This document shows, piece after piece, positions 11,075 through 22,303 of a stretch of 64,000 nucleotides of DNA. The notes beneath the pieces are model-generated. The model did no database searches. It had not been told where the DNA came from and was given only the letters and a program-made list of their open reading frames with translations. A program made the position numbers and the translations under genes. This DNA comes from Siphonodentalium dalli (Eukaryota > Mollusca > Scaphopoda > Gadilida > Siphonodentaliidae), in NCBI GenBank assembly GCA_032622095.1, contig CP136063.1:87399980-87463979 (forward strand), written 5' to 3'. Each line of letters opens with the position of its first letter. The first letter of the stretch is position 1.

Positions 11075-11230
11075 TACAGTAATGCTCTAAATAATCGACT
11101 CCTTAACCACCGCAGAATTATGGGTAACTTTTCAGGATTTAGTCGGAAATATGGCTTGTTGCCATTCATCGGAAAGCTCTCGCCAATTCTGCGGTGGTTA
11201 AGGAGTCGATTATTTAGAGCATTACTCTAT
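11075..11230. repeat. Palindromic MITE P, shortened, with arm-matched variants
   Basis: The left arm runs TACAGTAATGCTCTAAATAA to GGAAAGCTCTC; the right arm is only about 50 bp. Both arms carry CCACCGCAG/CTGCGGTGG instead of CCACAGCAG/CTGCTGTGG, and CTCTAAAT/ATTTAGAG instead of CCCTAAAT. Confidence 0.9.
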
Positions 11231-11490
11231 CTGAGTTATGGTAATACATGGTCAACACTCACAGATTTAAGTACACAGCTGTGAATGCACCAGATGCTGC
11301 TGGGCTTTAGTACATATGGAAGATCAATTCATCAATAAAATCCTATCTCAGAACAGATTGTGTTTATCGTGTTAATGGGAGCCAATCAAATAACAGCGAA
11401 TCCTGTACTAGTATTGTACTGCATCCATTGTTATGAACGTCTGTCTATATTTGCTGATAATGATTGCTAGAAAACATACAACTTTTCTGC

Positions 11491-11512
11491 CCCCCCCCCC
11501 CCCCCCCCCCCC
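11491..11512. repeat. Homopolymer C tract
   Basis: This is a run of about 22 C. Similar C or G tracts occur at 939-954, 34598-34620, 40549-40563, 60045-60054 and 61356-61370. Confidence 0.9.
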
Positions 11513-11562
11513 ACCAATGTTATTCATTGGACCATCCTGCAGCTGTTAGAATTGAATGTATG

Positions 11563-11817
11563 TCAAGTCAAGGCTGAAACAGAGCCCGACCGCGTTGAGT
11601 GTGCAGAGAAAACTGCAGTATCGACACCACAGGTCGCCAGTTCGTCTTTGATCCATCGGCCTATGGTAGAGGCACGCATTACAAACGCCCGAAAAACTGT
11701 GAAGAGTTCCGAGGGGTTAAAGTCAACCCGGAAATCTGGAACACATATCGGGAGGGTCCATTTCGGGAAGGGAATGTGGTCCCTAGGTTCCAGATGATAG
11801 GATGGAATTATAAACAA
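11563..11817 (-). pseudogene. Tyrosine recombinase relic (DIRS/Ngaro- or Crypton-like)
   Basis: The minus frame contains STIGRWIKDELATCGVDTAV followed by FSAHSTRSGSVSA. This matches the region around the conserved H-x-x-R box of eukaryotic tyrosine recombinases; the His-Ser-Thr-Arg is at residues 73-76 of this 84-codon frame. A stop follows at once, and the downstream catalytic Tyr region is missing. The upstream 48 codons do not clearly belong. Such recombinases occur in DIRS-like retrotransposons and Cryptons, and the class cannot be decided here. The plus-strand ORFs over the same DNA are shadows. Confidence 0.6.
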
Positions 11818-11872
11818 ACTTCACCTTACAGGTAAGCCTTGTTTAATTGATAAATTCCATCCTATCATCTTA
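11792..11872. repeat. Hairpin AGATGATAGGATGGAATT and its complement
   Basis: AGATGATAGGATGGAATTAT at 11793 and its complement at 11852-11872 are separated by about 40 bp. It lies between the recombinase relic and the tandem duplication and may belong to the same element. Confidence 0.6.
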
Positions 11873-11898
11873 CACCAAGGAACCCCATTGAGACTTCG

Positions 11899-12278
11899 CC
11901 GCGGGGTACATTCAGGTAGGTTCAAAAGGAACAACTGGTCTAGAAAAAGACAGGTTCAGATAATGGCAGCTTTAATAAAGCTTCATTGAGACACTTATAG
12001 CATATATACATGTAATGTGTATTACAAAACACACTAGAACAAGTGTGGCTAATATAATATATACAGAATGAAAGTTACGCATTACAAGATACTTCCGCGG
12101 GGTACATTCAGGTAGGTTCAAAAGGAACAACTGGTCTTGAAAAGACAGGTTCAGATAAATGGCAGCTTAATAAAGCTGAATTGAGACACTTATAGCAGAT
12201 ATACATGTAATATGTATTACAAAACACACTAGAACAAGTGTGGCTAAGATAAGATATACAGAATGAAAGTTACGCATA
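11899..12278 (+). repeat. Direct duplication, period 196 bp, beside the recombinase relic
   Basis: CCGCGGGGTACATTCAGGTA to ATGAAAGTTACGCAT (11899-12083) is repeated at 12095-12278 with about ten differences. Terminal or split direct repeats are a feature of DIRS/Ngaro elements. I therefore infer it may be a terminal structure of the relic above, reading right to left. From 12290 to 12840 nothing recognisable was found. Confidence 0.5.
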
Positions 12279-12845
12279 TCCAAATATCCAGTGATATTTG
12301 CCGTTGTCATCTACACCATTAGTATGTCAAAAGGTCAGTGTTGTGGGTCAAGAGCCTTAAAGTTATATGGAATCCACATAGTATAGCACAAGATCAACAA
12401 ATCTGCAAATCTGAAATCCTATTGAAATGTTAGCATCATTTCAAATTCATTGGCCCATCAATTTCAGAAGATTCTATATAAAATCTATATATATGTTTGC
12501 GATTTTGATCTCCACTATAGAGATTAATAGGGGAACTAAATTAAAGGGCTTCAAAGGAATCTGACAGGGAATTTTTATGAAGAAGACAATGGGGCAGGTT
12601 CAAAATTTCATAAGTTAGAAAAGGAGGGATGGGAGGGTCACCAAATTTGCCAAAATGTATTATGTAGCCAATTTCCACCAAACTTATGTGTAGAGATCTC
12701 CATGATGCAGGGAATCTACTGCTCTGGCTTAAAGATAACAAAGTGGCGCTATATATCCTGGTACCAGTATTGTATATAATATAATTACTGAGAATGAGGG
12801 CTTCAAAACATACATCTTTTCTACATCAGGGATCATGTCAACCTT

Positions 12846-12960
12846 TTACCCTTTCAGTGCTAAGTCCGATTTTTGTATCAACGCATATTTCCTTGATAAA
12901 TTTTCAAATTTATTGATTATAATAATGTGATACATTGATGGAAAGAGCTCTAAGACCGTA
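12846..12960 (+). repeat. Half of a TTAA palindromic MITE (CCCTTTCAGTGCCAAGTCCG family)
   Basis: It matches the left arm of the complete palindromes at 42082-42297 and 49747-49970, from CCCTTTCAGTGCTAAGTCCG to GATGGAAAGAGCTCTAAG. It stops at the symmetry axis. Confidence 0.8.
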
Positions 12961-13014
12961 AAACTGACTAGTCATCTCTGGTGCCCAGATAAAACATACT
13001 AGGGAAGGCCATCC

Positions 13015-13275
13015 TTGGGCTCAGCTAGGAAGGTGCGTTGCTTATTAGACAACCATAAGTTGACGGCAGTGCATGATGAAGCTGCTTCCAATTCTAATCC
13101 AATACTAGTAGCTTGGATTGATCAGCTTAGATTCCTAGTGCCTATTTCTGTAGACCTAAAGGTACCAAAATACCAATTTAGCAAGGATCTGTACCCTCAA
13201 AACCCATGGGATAATAATGAATTCAGCGATACTCGAAACATACACAGTTGGTTCAGATCCAATCGGCACAGATGA
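13015..13275 (+). CDS. Unidentified ORF, 86 codons, doubtful
   Basis: The open frame includes KVRCLLDNHKLTAVHDEAAS and DLYPQNPWDNNEFSDTRN. Composition is protein-like, but no family was recognised and no splice signals are compelling. It sits in SLC12 intron 1 between repeats. It could be a fragment of a mobile-element gene. Confidence 0.2.
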   Translation: MGSARKVRCLLDNHKLTAVHDEAASNSNPILVAWIDQLRFLVPISVDLKVPKYQFSKDLYPQNPWDNNEFSDTRNIHSWFRSNRHR

Positions 13276-13531
13276 AATATATGTTTAGTATGATTTTTAT
13301 AACAATTATGTAGTGGTTAAAAACTGTTGTGAATTGTAAAGATATCCCGTTGATTTACATTTTATAACCTGTGTATGGTGTTTGTCATCTCACAATATGA
13401 TTCCCTTTTCAAATTAATAATCACAATAGACAACAATGGGAGCATGGAAAGCCAAAGTGGCCAGCAGAGTGCAGTACTTGTGCCCTTATGATTATCCATA
13501 TTGTTATATGTATTTGGCAATAAAAGTATGT

Positions 13532-13760
13532 TTAACCGCTTCACTGCTAAATGATGCTATGATGTCGTGTGCTGGGCTGTTGATGTTATTGCCATTTTCC
13601 AGTGGAAAAATATATTCGGGAATATCATAAGAACCATAAAACTGTCTCAGTTGAAGGGCTATTATCGTTCACAATCGTGGAACATCATACACTGTTTGAA
13701 TCTTTGAGATACATTCCGATGCACCAATATCTGAGTTCCATTTATGAATAATGGCCTATT
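13532..13760 (+). repeat. Dispersed repeat, inverted copy at 20265-20490
   Basis: TTTAACCGCTTCACTGCTAA through GAACATCATACACTGTTTGA is matched in reverse complement at 20265-20490, ending GCAGGTGAAGAGGTTAAG. Each copy has a TTAA at the shared end, suggesting another TTAA-type family. Confidence 0.55.
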
Positions 13761-14576
13761 GCTAGTGTGCTGAAGTAGGTCCATAGGACCATATAGCATA
13801 TATAATAGTTGCGGACATCACAGCAGCAAAGAGGTTAACTCATTCAGTGCCGGCATTTCCCCATCCATTTGCTGATGACATTTCTAGTGTTCAGTCTGTA
13901 CTTTTTTTTTACAAATTTAATCTGATTCCCACAATCAAAATGCTTCCAAAAATTGTGTGTAGTTGTTGCCTATCTTATTTTATCTGCTATATCCTCATTA
14001 TCAATGAAGAGAGGTCATGTGGTGTCCATTTACTTAATTATAATTGTACATCGACATATAGTTAGCATATTAGAATGTACATGTAGAGTAATAAACCGCA
14101 TATTTTTTTATCCCATCTTTCATGGCCTGCACTTTATTTTAACTCCGTGAACACAATCTTGTCTGGCTATATATGGCTATATAGTTTTTTCATCTATGTT
14201 GAAGAGTGATTCCATGGGAACATCCACTGGATACAAAATGTTTCTTGCCTAAATATTTGACGTCATAAAACCAGAATTTCCCTAAATATCCAAGTCACGT
14301 GTTTCTCTTCGAGCAATATAAAAGTTCCAATGATCTCTGATAGTAAACACTAAACAAGTTTCTAAATATTTAAATGCATGTGCATTATATATCTTAGAGT
14401 TCATTGGAACTTTGTCCTTACAAACATGAATTGGCAGGTGATACATGTTCTTTATACAGGCTAAAGTGTAGGGTCTTTTCACTGATTAATATATAGTGGA
14501 ATGTGACTAGTGAAAATCGAGAACCAGATCTACAACCACGTTTAATATATAACAAAACTTCCACCAGTGATGACTA

Positions 14577-14976
14577 TTAACCCTTTACCCAACAAACCGG
14601 CCAAAACCGGCCAAATAAAGCTTCAACAGCCTAAAATATCTTCGGTCTGTCTCAATAGAACCATACAAATATGGATATCATTGGAACCGGCTCCTTGACC
14701 ACATTGTGATAGTTACAGTTATGCCCTGTGCCAATGCATTCTCTTATATATGCGAGTCGACCATAGGTCGCCTCGCATATATAAGAGAATGCATTGGCCT
14801 AAAAAAAATCTTTTTTTAACACTTTTTACCATTTTTTCTTACATTCTTTAACAATTTTATAATTTTTAATGTGTTAAGCCAATGCATTCTCTTATATATG
14901 CGAGGCGACCTATGGTCGACTCGCATATATAAGAGAATGCATTGGCACAGGGCCGTTCTATTGGGTAAAGGGTTAA
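14577..14976. repeat. TTAA palindromic MITE with double hairpin, copy 1
   Basis: The ends are TTAACCCTTTACCCAACA and TTGGGTAAAGGGTTAA. Inside are two 65-bp perfect hairpins built from GCATTCTCTTATATATGCGA, joined at GACCATAGGTC and separated by an A/T-rich spacer. It is almost identical to 17708-18108. It is nested in the piggyBac-like element, also at TTAA. Confidence 0.88.
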
Positions 14977-15109
14977 AACAGTATCATATGTGATGTGTGA
15001 TGTATTAGTAGTATTTGGGTCAAAATATTTGACACTAGACAACAAACTAATGTTTGGTCACAATAGGACATAGATGACCTGAATAAGATGTGATGTCATC
15101 CGTGATACA

Positions 15110-15568
15110 TTAAACTCTTGTTACCATGGCACCCCATTGACACACCATGCTGAACAAACTTTGCAAAATAAAAAAGAGCCTTGACGACTGGAGGATGCTC
15201 CTATGTTGACAACTCGTTGCATCATCAGTAAAATAAGTTTTTGGGGAATGGAGTGGAACATCGTATGAAACATGTATCAACACCCCGACAGTGGTTCCTT
15301 CATATCGCGCGGATATTGAGAACGACACAGATTTTTTAAATTCTGTCAAATCATATGCTTCATTGACAGATTCAACTATATACCGGCATTTGTTTTGGAA
15401 GCGTGGGAGTCCAGGAACTATACTAGTGAATGGATGTTCTCGAAAATTTGAGTGAGCAAAAGCAAAAACACCATTGAAAAAATTCGCCAAAAAAATATTA
15501 ATGGTCTGATCTGGGAAAACTAAATGACAACTAGTGGATAAATACTCCTGCTTCGTGTGGACATACAC
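15110..15568 (-). CDS. Unidentified 152-codon ORF inside a TTAA element
   Basis: It is the longest ORF in its neighbourhood and has a uniform protein-like composition (for example TSIVPGLPRFQNKCRYIVES and SISARYEGTTVGVLIHVSYD). It has no recognised domain, no transmembrane run and no zinc ligands. It sits between the TIRs of a piggyBac-like element and may be transposon-encoded, a captured host exon, or chance. The start codon is uncertain. Confidence 0.35.
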   Translation of the reverse strand: MYVHTKQEYLSTSCHLVFPDQTINIFLANFFNGVFAFAHSNFREHPFTSIVPGLPRFQNKCRYIVESVNEAYDLTEFKKSVSFSISARYEGTTVGVLIHVSYDVPLHSPKTYFTDDATSCQHRSILQSSRLFFILQSLFSMVCQWGAMVTRV

Positions 15569-16264
15569 ATACGATGCTCGATGTCTGTATTACGATGAGA
15601 AACAAACATATCCCCATATGATATACGTGAAAATGACTTTCCCATATTCTCGGTTTTGGCGATACCCTCGGTTTTGGCGATACCACGTACACGGGGGTGA
15701 TCAATAAAACATGATACTTGCTAGGAAACTTGGCACATGTTTAGCGGAAACCAGCAGAAAGTTCGCACTGAATGAGTTAACCTAAAAAATAATAACAATA
15801 GATAACATCCTGACCACAGTAACCCATATTATTTATTAACTAGGGTATGCTGAGTGCATCTATTGTAAAGGAATGGGTTGTTGTTTAACCTGCGGTTTCT
15901 TTAGACATTGTTGAAATTTGTGAGTATCTCTGACAATGAATCGCTATAATAAATTTGGCATGACATGTCGAATCGTCATCCTCCATCAAGTGTAAAATCG
16001 GCAAGCCTTCTGATAAATTACTTTTAATTCATAACGACAATGAATTCTGTTAGCTAATGTTCTGTAACTAAATTGTGTACGGGCTATTGAGCAGTTTGTG
16101 CAAAAAATTCTTTTTATTAACTCGTCACATGCTGTGTATCTAACATTACAGCTACATGTACATGTATTGTATTCTCTCTGTGAGAAATAAAAAGTTTTGG
16201 CCACATAACAAGCATGAATCAACCGCAATTATTAATATTGTTCACCCGAAAAAACCTTTTGGAG

Positions 16265-16740
16265 GACTATAGAAATGAGTGGTGCTCGTCTGTTGCCATA
16301 CGGTTGTTGTCTGGATGATAACTTTAATAGTATTCAACAGAATTTTATGAAACTTTGTATGTAGCCTTCATATGAGAATTTTTTGATCAAGTTCAAATTT
16401 GGATCTGACCATTTCTGGTGCAGTTATGTCTCTTTTCTACATAAAATTTGCTGATTATTTCATTGTCCAGATGTTAACTTGAATAGTATTCGTAAGAATT
16501 TGATGAAACTTGGTATGTGTTCTTCATATGAGAAACTCTCGATTAAGGTCAAAATATTGCAGTTATGCTCCTTATTGACTTTGATTTTGCTGATTATTTT
16601 GTTGTCCGGGTGATAACTCAAGTTATGGTTATTCGAAAGCTTTCAAATTTAGTATGTGGATTAATCACATGAAAATACAGGTCGAGTTCAAATTTGGATG
16701 CTGTCTGACCATTTCTGATGAAGTTTTGCCCCTTTTTTCC
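16265..16740 (+). repeat. Diverged minisatellite, unit about 175 bp
   Basis: Two to three units share GTTGTCTGGATGATAACTTT, TGAAACTTGGTATGT and a GTTATGYCYCTTTT block. It has the same general layout as the arrays at 6.2 and 10.0 kb. Confidence 0.55.
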
Positions 16741-16769
16741 CACTTTAGAATTCCATGGACACCTATGAT

Positions 16770-16846
16770 CATTTGTTGAACTTATTATCTGAACATTTCA
16801 TAAGGGAACTACTTGTCAATGAGTATTTAGTATAGAAAGGGTTAAC
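16770..16846. repeat. MITE N right-end fragment
   Basis: It contains CATTTGTTGAACTTATTATC, then TGAACATTTC and GAGTATTTAGTATAGAAAGGGTTAA-type end. The left part is absent. Confidence 0.65.
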
Positions 16847-17314
16847 GTTGCAACTGAAACAAATCTTACAAAACTTACTGCAGGCTATACATATAATGTT
16901 GCAGTATTGCATGATGAATCTTAACTTATAAGTCAGTTTGGTCATAGGGCGCGTTACACCATCGTCACTCCCATCCTCCATTGAGGAAGCATGCAACCCC
17001 AGCTGCCATGAATTCATGCACATATCAAGGTTAACATACTGACAAGAGTTATCGACATGAGTGGTGCGAAGCAGTCACAGTACAAGCGACCTTTCTCAAG
17101 GGTCACATCTTGGTGTCTGAAATTTGAACTGCATACGATCCCCACGTTGATCGATTCGGCCAAGCCACTGTTGTGTGAAACTCACATTAGACCAGCAGCT
17201 GTCTACGAACTCATCTCGATGTGTTAACAGCAAAGACAACACAATGAGCTAACCACTGGACCACGACTTGTAATTTTGGCATATAATTGCATGGGAATCG
17301 GTAGTCAACGTGTT

Positions 17315-17540
17315 AAAGGCCAACTTAATTTTTGAATGTCCAGATTACATTATACACAACATATTCCATATTATATACCATTTGGAAGAAGAACAAAAAT
17401 ATATATATTCTACCGGAATACGGAACAGCTGATAGAGATTCTCAGATTTATTCCAAGACTTCCCCCGTTGTTAACCCAGAATGCATCAGAGTTCAAACTA
17501 AGAGTTATTCCCTTTCCATAGAGAAAAGTATACGTTATAG
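17315..17540 (+). repeat. Diverged fragment of the AAGGCMCACTTAATTTT element
   Basis: It shares AAGGCCAACTTAATTTTTGA, CCATATTATATACCATTTG and AGAGTTATTCCCTTTCCAT with the better copies at 40985-41566 and 44644-45136. Confidence 0.55.
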
Positions 17541-17707
17541 TATTGTCCAGATCAAAATTAAGCACAGAACACACCTCAGTACGAAAAATAAATGGGCCTT
17601 TAAAAGTAATATGTGACAAACTTCCATTTCTGGCATCAGAATGTGATACAAAGACTGATGACATGGGAGAATCCTAAGATAAAATAAGATGGTGGGCAAT
17701 CAGCCTA

Positions 17708-18108
17708 TTAACCCTTTACCCAACAAACCGGCCAAAACCGGCCAAATAAAGCTTCAACAGCCTAAAATATCTTTGGTCTGTCTCAATAGAACCATACAAA
17801 TATGGATATCATTGGAACTGGCTCATTGACCACATTGTGATGGTTACAGTTATGCCCTGTGCCAATGCATTCTCTTATATATGCGAGTCGACCATAGGTC
17901 GCCTCGCATATATAAGAGAATGCATTGGCCTAAAAAAAATCTTTTTTTTAACACTTTTTACCATTTTTTATTACATTCTTTAACAATTTTATAATTTTTA
18001 ATGTGTTAAGCCAATGCATTCTCTTATATATGCGAGGCGACCTATGGTCGACTCGCATATATAAGAGAATGCATTGGCACAGGGCCCTTCTGTTGGGTAA
18101 AGGGTTAA
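17708..18108. repeat. TTAA palindromic MITE with double hairpin, copy 2
   Basis: It is a near-identical copy of 14577-14976, 3.1 kb away, with the same TTAACCCTTTACCCAACA ends and both hairpins. Only a handful of single-base differences were seen, so one copy is recent. Confidence 0.9.
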
Positions 18109-18169
18109 ATGGGTGAATATCACCAACTTCAACTGGGGAACTTAAATCTGATCCTTGGTCTCCCATAGC

Positions 18170-18290
18170 AGTTGAGGCCTTGGCAGAATTAGGTCCACAT
18201 GTGCAGAGAGTGAATTTGGTGATGCTAGCCCACTGCGTGGGGTAGCATCACTAAATTCACCCTCTTAGGACCTCATTCTGCAAATGTCAG
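18170..18290. repeat. MITE V fragment (one hairpin)
   Basis: GAGTGAATTTGGTGATGCTA and its complement TAGCATCACTAAATTCACCC form the family hairpin, ending CCTCATTCTGCAAATGTCAG. The left terminus is missing. Confidence 0.75.
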
Positions 18291-18472
18291 ACACTATACC
18301 CAGGCTAGTCTTCGTGACCGCTTCATCGAGGCCAATCTAATATCTCTTTGATAGGCTCATCGGTCAATCTCATGGGAGGGTATCATAATATAATTATGAC
18401 TCTAGGTTTTCATTAACTTTGGCCATGTGGACCACATGTATGCTAGAATAAGGTGTTCTCTAGGCAAATTCA

Positions 18473-18709
18473 TTAACCCTTTGAGTGCCAGGGGCCGATC
18501 TCATCGGCCCTAAACCTACAAAATAAGTCTGTTAAAGACTACAAGAATAAATTATTAAAATTGTAAAAAAAAAACTAAAAAAATTGTTAGGCCAATGCAT
18601 TCTCTTATATATGCGAGGCGACCTATGGTCGACTCGCATATATAAGAGAATGCATTTGTACAGGGTATATTGGTTGATACAAAAATCGACCTGGCACTCA
18701 AAGGGTTAA
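18473..18709. repeat. TTAA palindromic MITE, GAGTGCCAGGGGCCGAT family
   Basis: The ends are TTAACCCTTTGAGTGCCAGG and CCTGGCACTCAAAGGGTTAA. The inner hairpin is the same GCATTCTCTTATATATGCGA module as in the 14577 family. From 18710 to 19765 nothing recognisable was found apart from AT-rich DNA. Confidence 0.85.
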
Positions 18710-19770
18710 AGATATATAGTCGCCTTGGTGCGAATATGTTCTATATCCATTTTGGCGGGAAAATGAGATAACTGTACCGTGTGATTCGGTGTTGTATTTT
18801 CTGTCTGAAAAAACACAAGATATTGAGTACCGGTATACTATATGCAAATATGTTCCATCTCCCAAATTAGTTTTTGTATCAGTGATGTGGTGTTCTACTA
18901 GTATCTCCACTGTGGACCAATGAATTGATTTATTTTGTACCATGTGATCGCATACATTTCAGTGCTATAATGTTCTATCTCGAACCGACAATGGTAAGCA
19001 ATGGGAACTAATGGCCATCAATATGTCTGACTCATACTGTCTGACTTAATACTCTTATATGTGAAAATCTTAATTCTTGCTAAATTCTTAGGTTAAAATA
19101 GCACAGCAAATGACATAATGTTCGAGTTTTGTACTTTGGAATGATCTAAAAACCACTTTAAATAGCACTCAAGAAAAATGCTAAATTGTTGAGCAAAGTG
19201 CTCTATCTCCAAACACTTGTCAACAAATTACAATAATAATACTGACATTTAAAGCAAGTCAATTTAAATTTAAACAGATTATTATTTCGTTTCCAAGGAT
19301 AAAATGAAAACAACATAAGGTGAAAATAAAGCATACATATACGAAAACCAGGTGGTCAAATTTTCAAATCGAGTTTCCCACAAAAAAAACTAAAAATAGA
19401 TATAGAACTATAATATTATAGCACCGATGCGACGATAATGTGGATTTATTTTAATGAATAAAACCTAGAAGTTAGAATCCAAACAGTATCTCCACTGACA
19501 GATTGCAGCAATCAACTAAGATAGTCGAAAATTCCAACACATTGCATGGCTATACCATTCATAGAACAGAACGTTTGAACTATGTGCAAATGTGAATATT
19601 TACTTCTTTATTCGGGTGACAAACATACGGCAATGAATCCACCAACAATATAGTCAGTTAGTCACTACATGTTATTCATTTATAAATATGACCTATTCGG
19701 ATATCAAATTTATGAAGATAACTAAATTTAGGCGTTATTATTTGCAATTCCGTTCTGAACACCTCAGCAG

Positions 19771-20166
19771 AGTGTGTCATTTGCAGAATGAGATCCACAG
19801 AGGGTGAATTTAGTGACACTATATATCCCACCCTCTGCTTAGGCCTCATCTGATATGGGAGACATAGACTCAGATTGAAGTTCCCAAATGGTGAATATTG
19901 TGATGTACACCCATTGGGAAACTCGATTATGCAATTTGTCCTCGGCCATTTTGGGGATATAGAGAAACTAAACTAATAAAGAAATAAAATCTATGTGAAG
20001 AAGTTTCTATAGAAATTTTATAATAAAGAAACTTTCCAGAGAGGATGATGTCTAAGCAGAATGAGGTCCCCAGAGGGTGAATTTGGTGATGCTAGCCCGC
20101 TATGCAGGATAGCATCACTAAATTCACCCTCTGGGGACCTCATTCAGCAAATGACAGGCACACTAA
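19771..20166. repeat. hAT-type palindromic MITE V
   Basis: It runs from GAGTGTGTCATTTGCAGAAT to GCAAATGACAGGCACACTAA. It holds the two family hairpins and the spacer containing GGGGATATAGAGAAACTAAA. Confidence 0.8.
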
Positions 20167-20264
20167 ACATGTGGCTGCTATATGTCAGTACTGAGTACGG
20201 ACGTAAAATGTCACAATGTGTGCTATAGGTCAGACCGACTTCAGCACACAAGCAGTTGACCATT

Positions 20265-20490
20265 ATTCATTTATCCGGAACTCAGAGATTGGTGTATCGG
20301 AACAACTGTATCTCGAAGTTTCAAACAGCGTATGATGTTCCATGATTGTGAGTTACAATAATAGCCTTTCAACTGAGTCAGTTTTATAGTTTTCGTGATA
20401 TTCCCGTTATATTTTTCCACTCGAAAAAGGCCATGGTTTCAATGGCCCAGAACGCGATGTCATAACTTCATTAGCAGGTGAAGAGGTTAA
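20265..20490 (-). repeat. Dispersed repeat, inverted copy of 13532-13760
   Basis: The reverse complement of the 13.5-kb copy. Landmarks are CAAACAGCGTATGATGTTCC and TTAGCAGGTGAAGAGGTTAA. Confidence 0.55.
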
Positions 20491-20715
20491 GAATTCTATT
20501 ATAGTCTGGTCCTGAGTTAAGCCTAATGGTACAAGTCTCCAGACGATTATGGGAAAGTCCTCAGAGCAGTTGCATCACACAACACTTCAGCTGGAAGTTC
20601 TTGTACTTGGCAAAATCTCATTATAGTTCATCTATTGGCAAATAAACTGTTTAATATCCCACAGGGTGGTGTCTGTAGAGGCTTTAGTCTTATCACATTA
20701 CCTAGCTGGCTTATA

Positions 20716-20807
20716 TACAGTAATGCCCTAAATAATCGACTCCTTAACCACAGCAGAATTATGGGTAATTTTTCAGGATTTGGTCGGAAATATGGATTTT
20801 TGCCATT
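20716..20807 (+). repeat. Half palindromic MITE P (left arm only)
   Basis: It runs from TACAGTAATGCCC to ATATGGATTTTTGCCATTCC, just short of the symmetry axis. The right arm is absent. Confidence 0.88.
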
Positions 20808-21086
20808 CCTATCGTTAATATATTAATCTACTTACAAACTGACAAACCCCACAAACGCTCTTCATCGGAATTACAGCATTCAAAAGTGGGTTGTAGAAGA
20901 GGGCCGATGGCCCTTTCAAATCTTCCCGGGTATCATCCCAAACTCCAAACTTGTTCACCATAGTATAGAAAGGGTTAACCCTCTTGGTGCCATGGTCGAC
21001 CAGATCTGCTTCAAAATAGTTTAACTAAAAACTAACACTCAGGATTTCTAGCTACTCTTACGACACTTAAATGCTAGTTGGTTTTC

Positions 21087-21492
21087 AAGTCTGCAAATAG
21101 TGTGTCTGTCATTTGCAGAATGAGGTCCCCAGAAGATGAATTTAGTGACGCTATCCTGCAGTGTGGTCTAGTGTCACCAAATTCATCCTCTGGGAACCTC
21201 ATTCTGCTTAATTGGCCTCAACTGCTATGGGAGACCTACGATTAAATTGAAGTTCCCCAATTGAAGTTTGTCACCTTGATAATGCATTTTATCTTCTGCA
21301 AATAATGGGATTTAGTAACTAAAAACAATGTTAATTTGAGATTATAGATACTTCCCAGAAGATGAGGCCTAAGCAGAATGAGGCCCCCAGAGGGTGAATT
21401 TTGTAATGCTAGCCCGCTGTGTGGTATACCATCACTAAATTCATCCTCTGGGGACCTCATTATGCAAATGACACACACTATTTGCAGTCTTG
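21087..21492. repeat. hAT-type palindromic MITE V, complete, with 8-bp target duplication
   Basis: The termini are CAAGTCTGCAAATAGTGTGT and ACACTATTTGCAGTCTTG. They are flanked by TTGGTTTT on both sides, an exact 8-bp direct repeat. The interior has two copies of the GAATGAGGTCCCCAGAGG hairpin separated by about 130 bp. The 8-bp duplication points to hAT mobilisation. Confidence 0.9.
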
Positions 21493-22105
21493 TTGGTTTT
21501 TCTGTTATCCTAGATTCTGAACAATTCTGGGAGAAAAGTCACACAGTTTAATGTTTGGTTTGGTTTATTGCTGTTTATCCTTGTTTTTACAGGAAAATCA
21601 CAACATTGCACGTAGAAACAACTGACCCCCAGAAATTGATAAACTTGCCCAGATATACGATAAGGTTATCTTCCTATTTGCATTGATCAGAATATCAGGA
21701 TTTGGCATTCCTGTCACGTACTGGGTGACTTACATTTTCATAATGCATAATGCAGATTTCCAATTGAGCCTCCAGGGGTCCGTCATCATTTAAGTTCCTT
21801 CAGTGAGTCCATAGTTGAACCGTAAACTGGTATTTAGTTTGCACTGTCTGGTCGCCTTTGGCAATAAGATAGTTAATATTTATTGACATTGTTCTGTTCA
21901 ATATGTTTTTACTTGTACCAGGCCAGGTTGTAGTAGAAAAGTGATATTTGATAATACTCTGTGGTCCTTTTTCCATTGCAAGTACATGTAGACTGTACAC
22001 AACAATGTATAATGACATTTTTATTGTCACCTGATATATCTGAGATTCATAAATAGTCAAAGGTGACCCTCTTGACTGACAAGTTCAATAAATATTTTTG
22101 AGTAA

Positions 22106-22303
22106 GCCTTTAACCCATTCTAAACTAAATGGATTCTATCACTCAGTTCTAAAAGTATACATTGGAATGGTCTATTGTTCATTTAAAGGGGTTTTCGGAA
22201 AAAATAAGCAGACAACATAATAAAAGTGCAAAATGGGTCCTATTTATTGGAGGGAAATGTTCAGATAATAAGATCAACAAACCTGAACCTTTCCCAAGGG
22301 ATA
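22106..22303. repeat. MITE N, right end replaced
   Basis: It contains TTAACCCATTCTAAACTAAA, AAAGTATACATTGGAATGGT and GAAATGTTCAGATAATAAGA, running in the opposite sense to the 4.6-kb copy. It ends next to a P MITE. Confidence 0.65.

Larger units (their letters stand above)
13835..15780. mobile_element. TTAA-bounded piggyBac-like element, 1.95 kb, with nested MITE
   Basis: It is bounded by TTAA on both sides with perfect 12-bp inverted termini CTCATTCAGTGC and GCACTGAATGAG. TTAA plus a short TIR is the piggyBac signature. It contains a 152-codon minus ORF (15110-15568) and a nested TTAA palindrome (14577-14976). I see no DDE motifs of a piggyBac transposase, so it is either non-autonomous with captured DNA or a relic. 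Confidence 0.7.

Noticed and set aside
11599-11835. Plus-strand ORF reading DPSAYGRGTHYKRPKNCEEF up to a GTAAGC donor-like site
   Set aside because: It looked like an exon, but the opposite strand gives a recognisable recombinase motif over the same bases and no acceptor or homology supports the plus frame.
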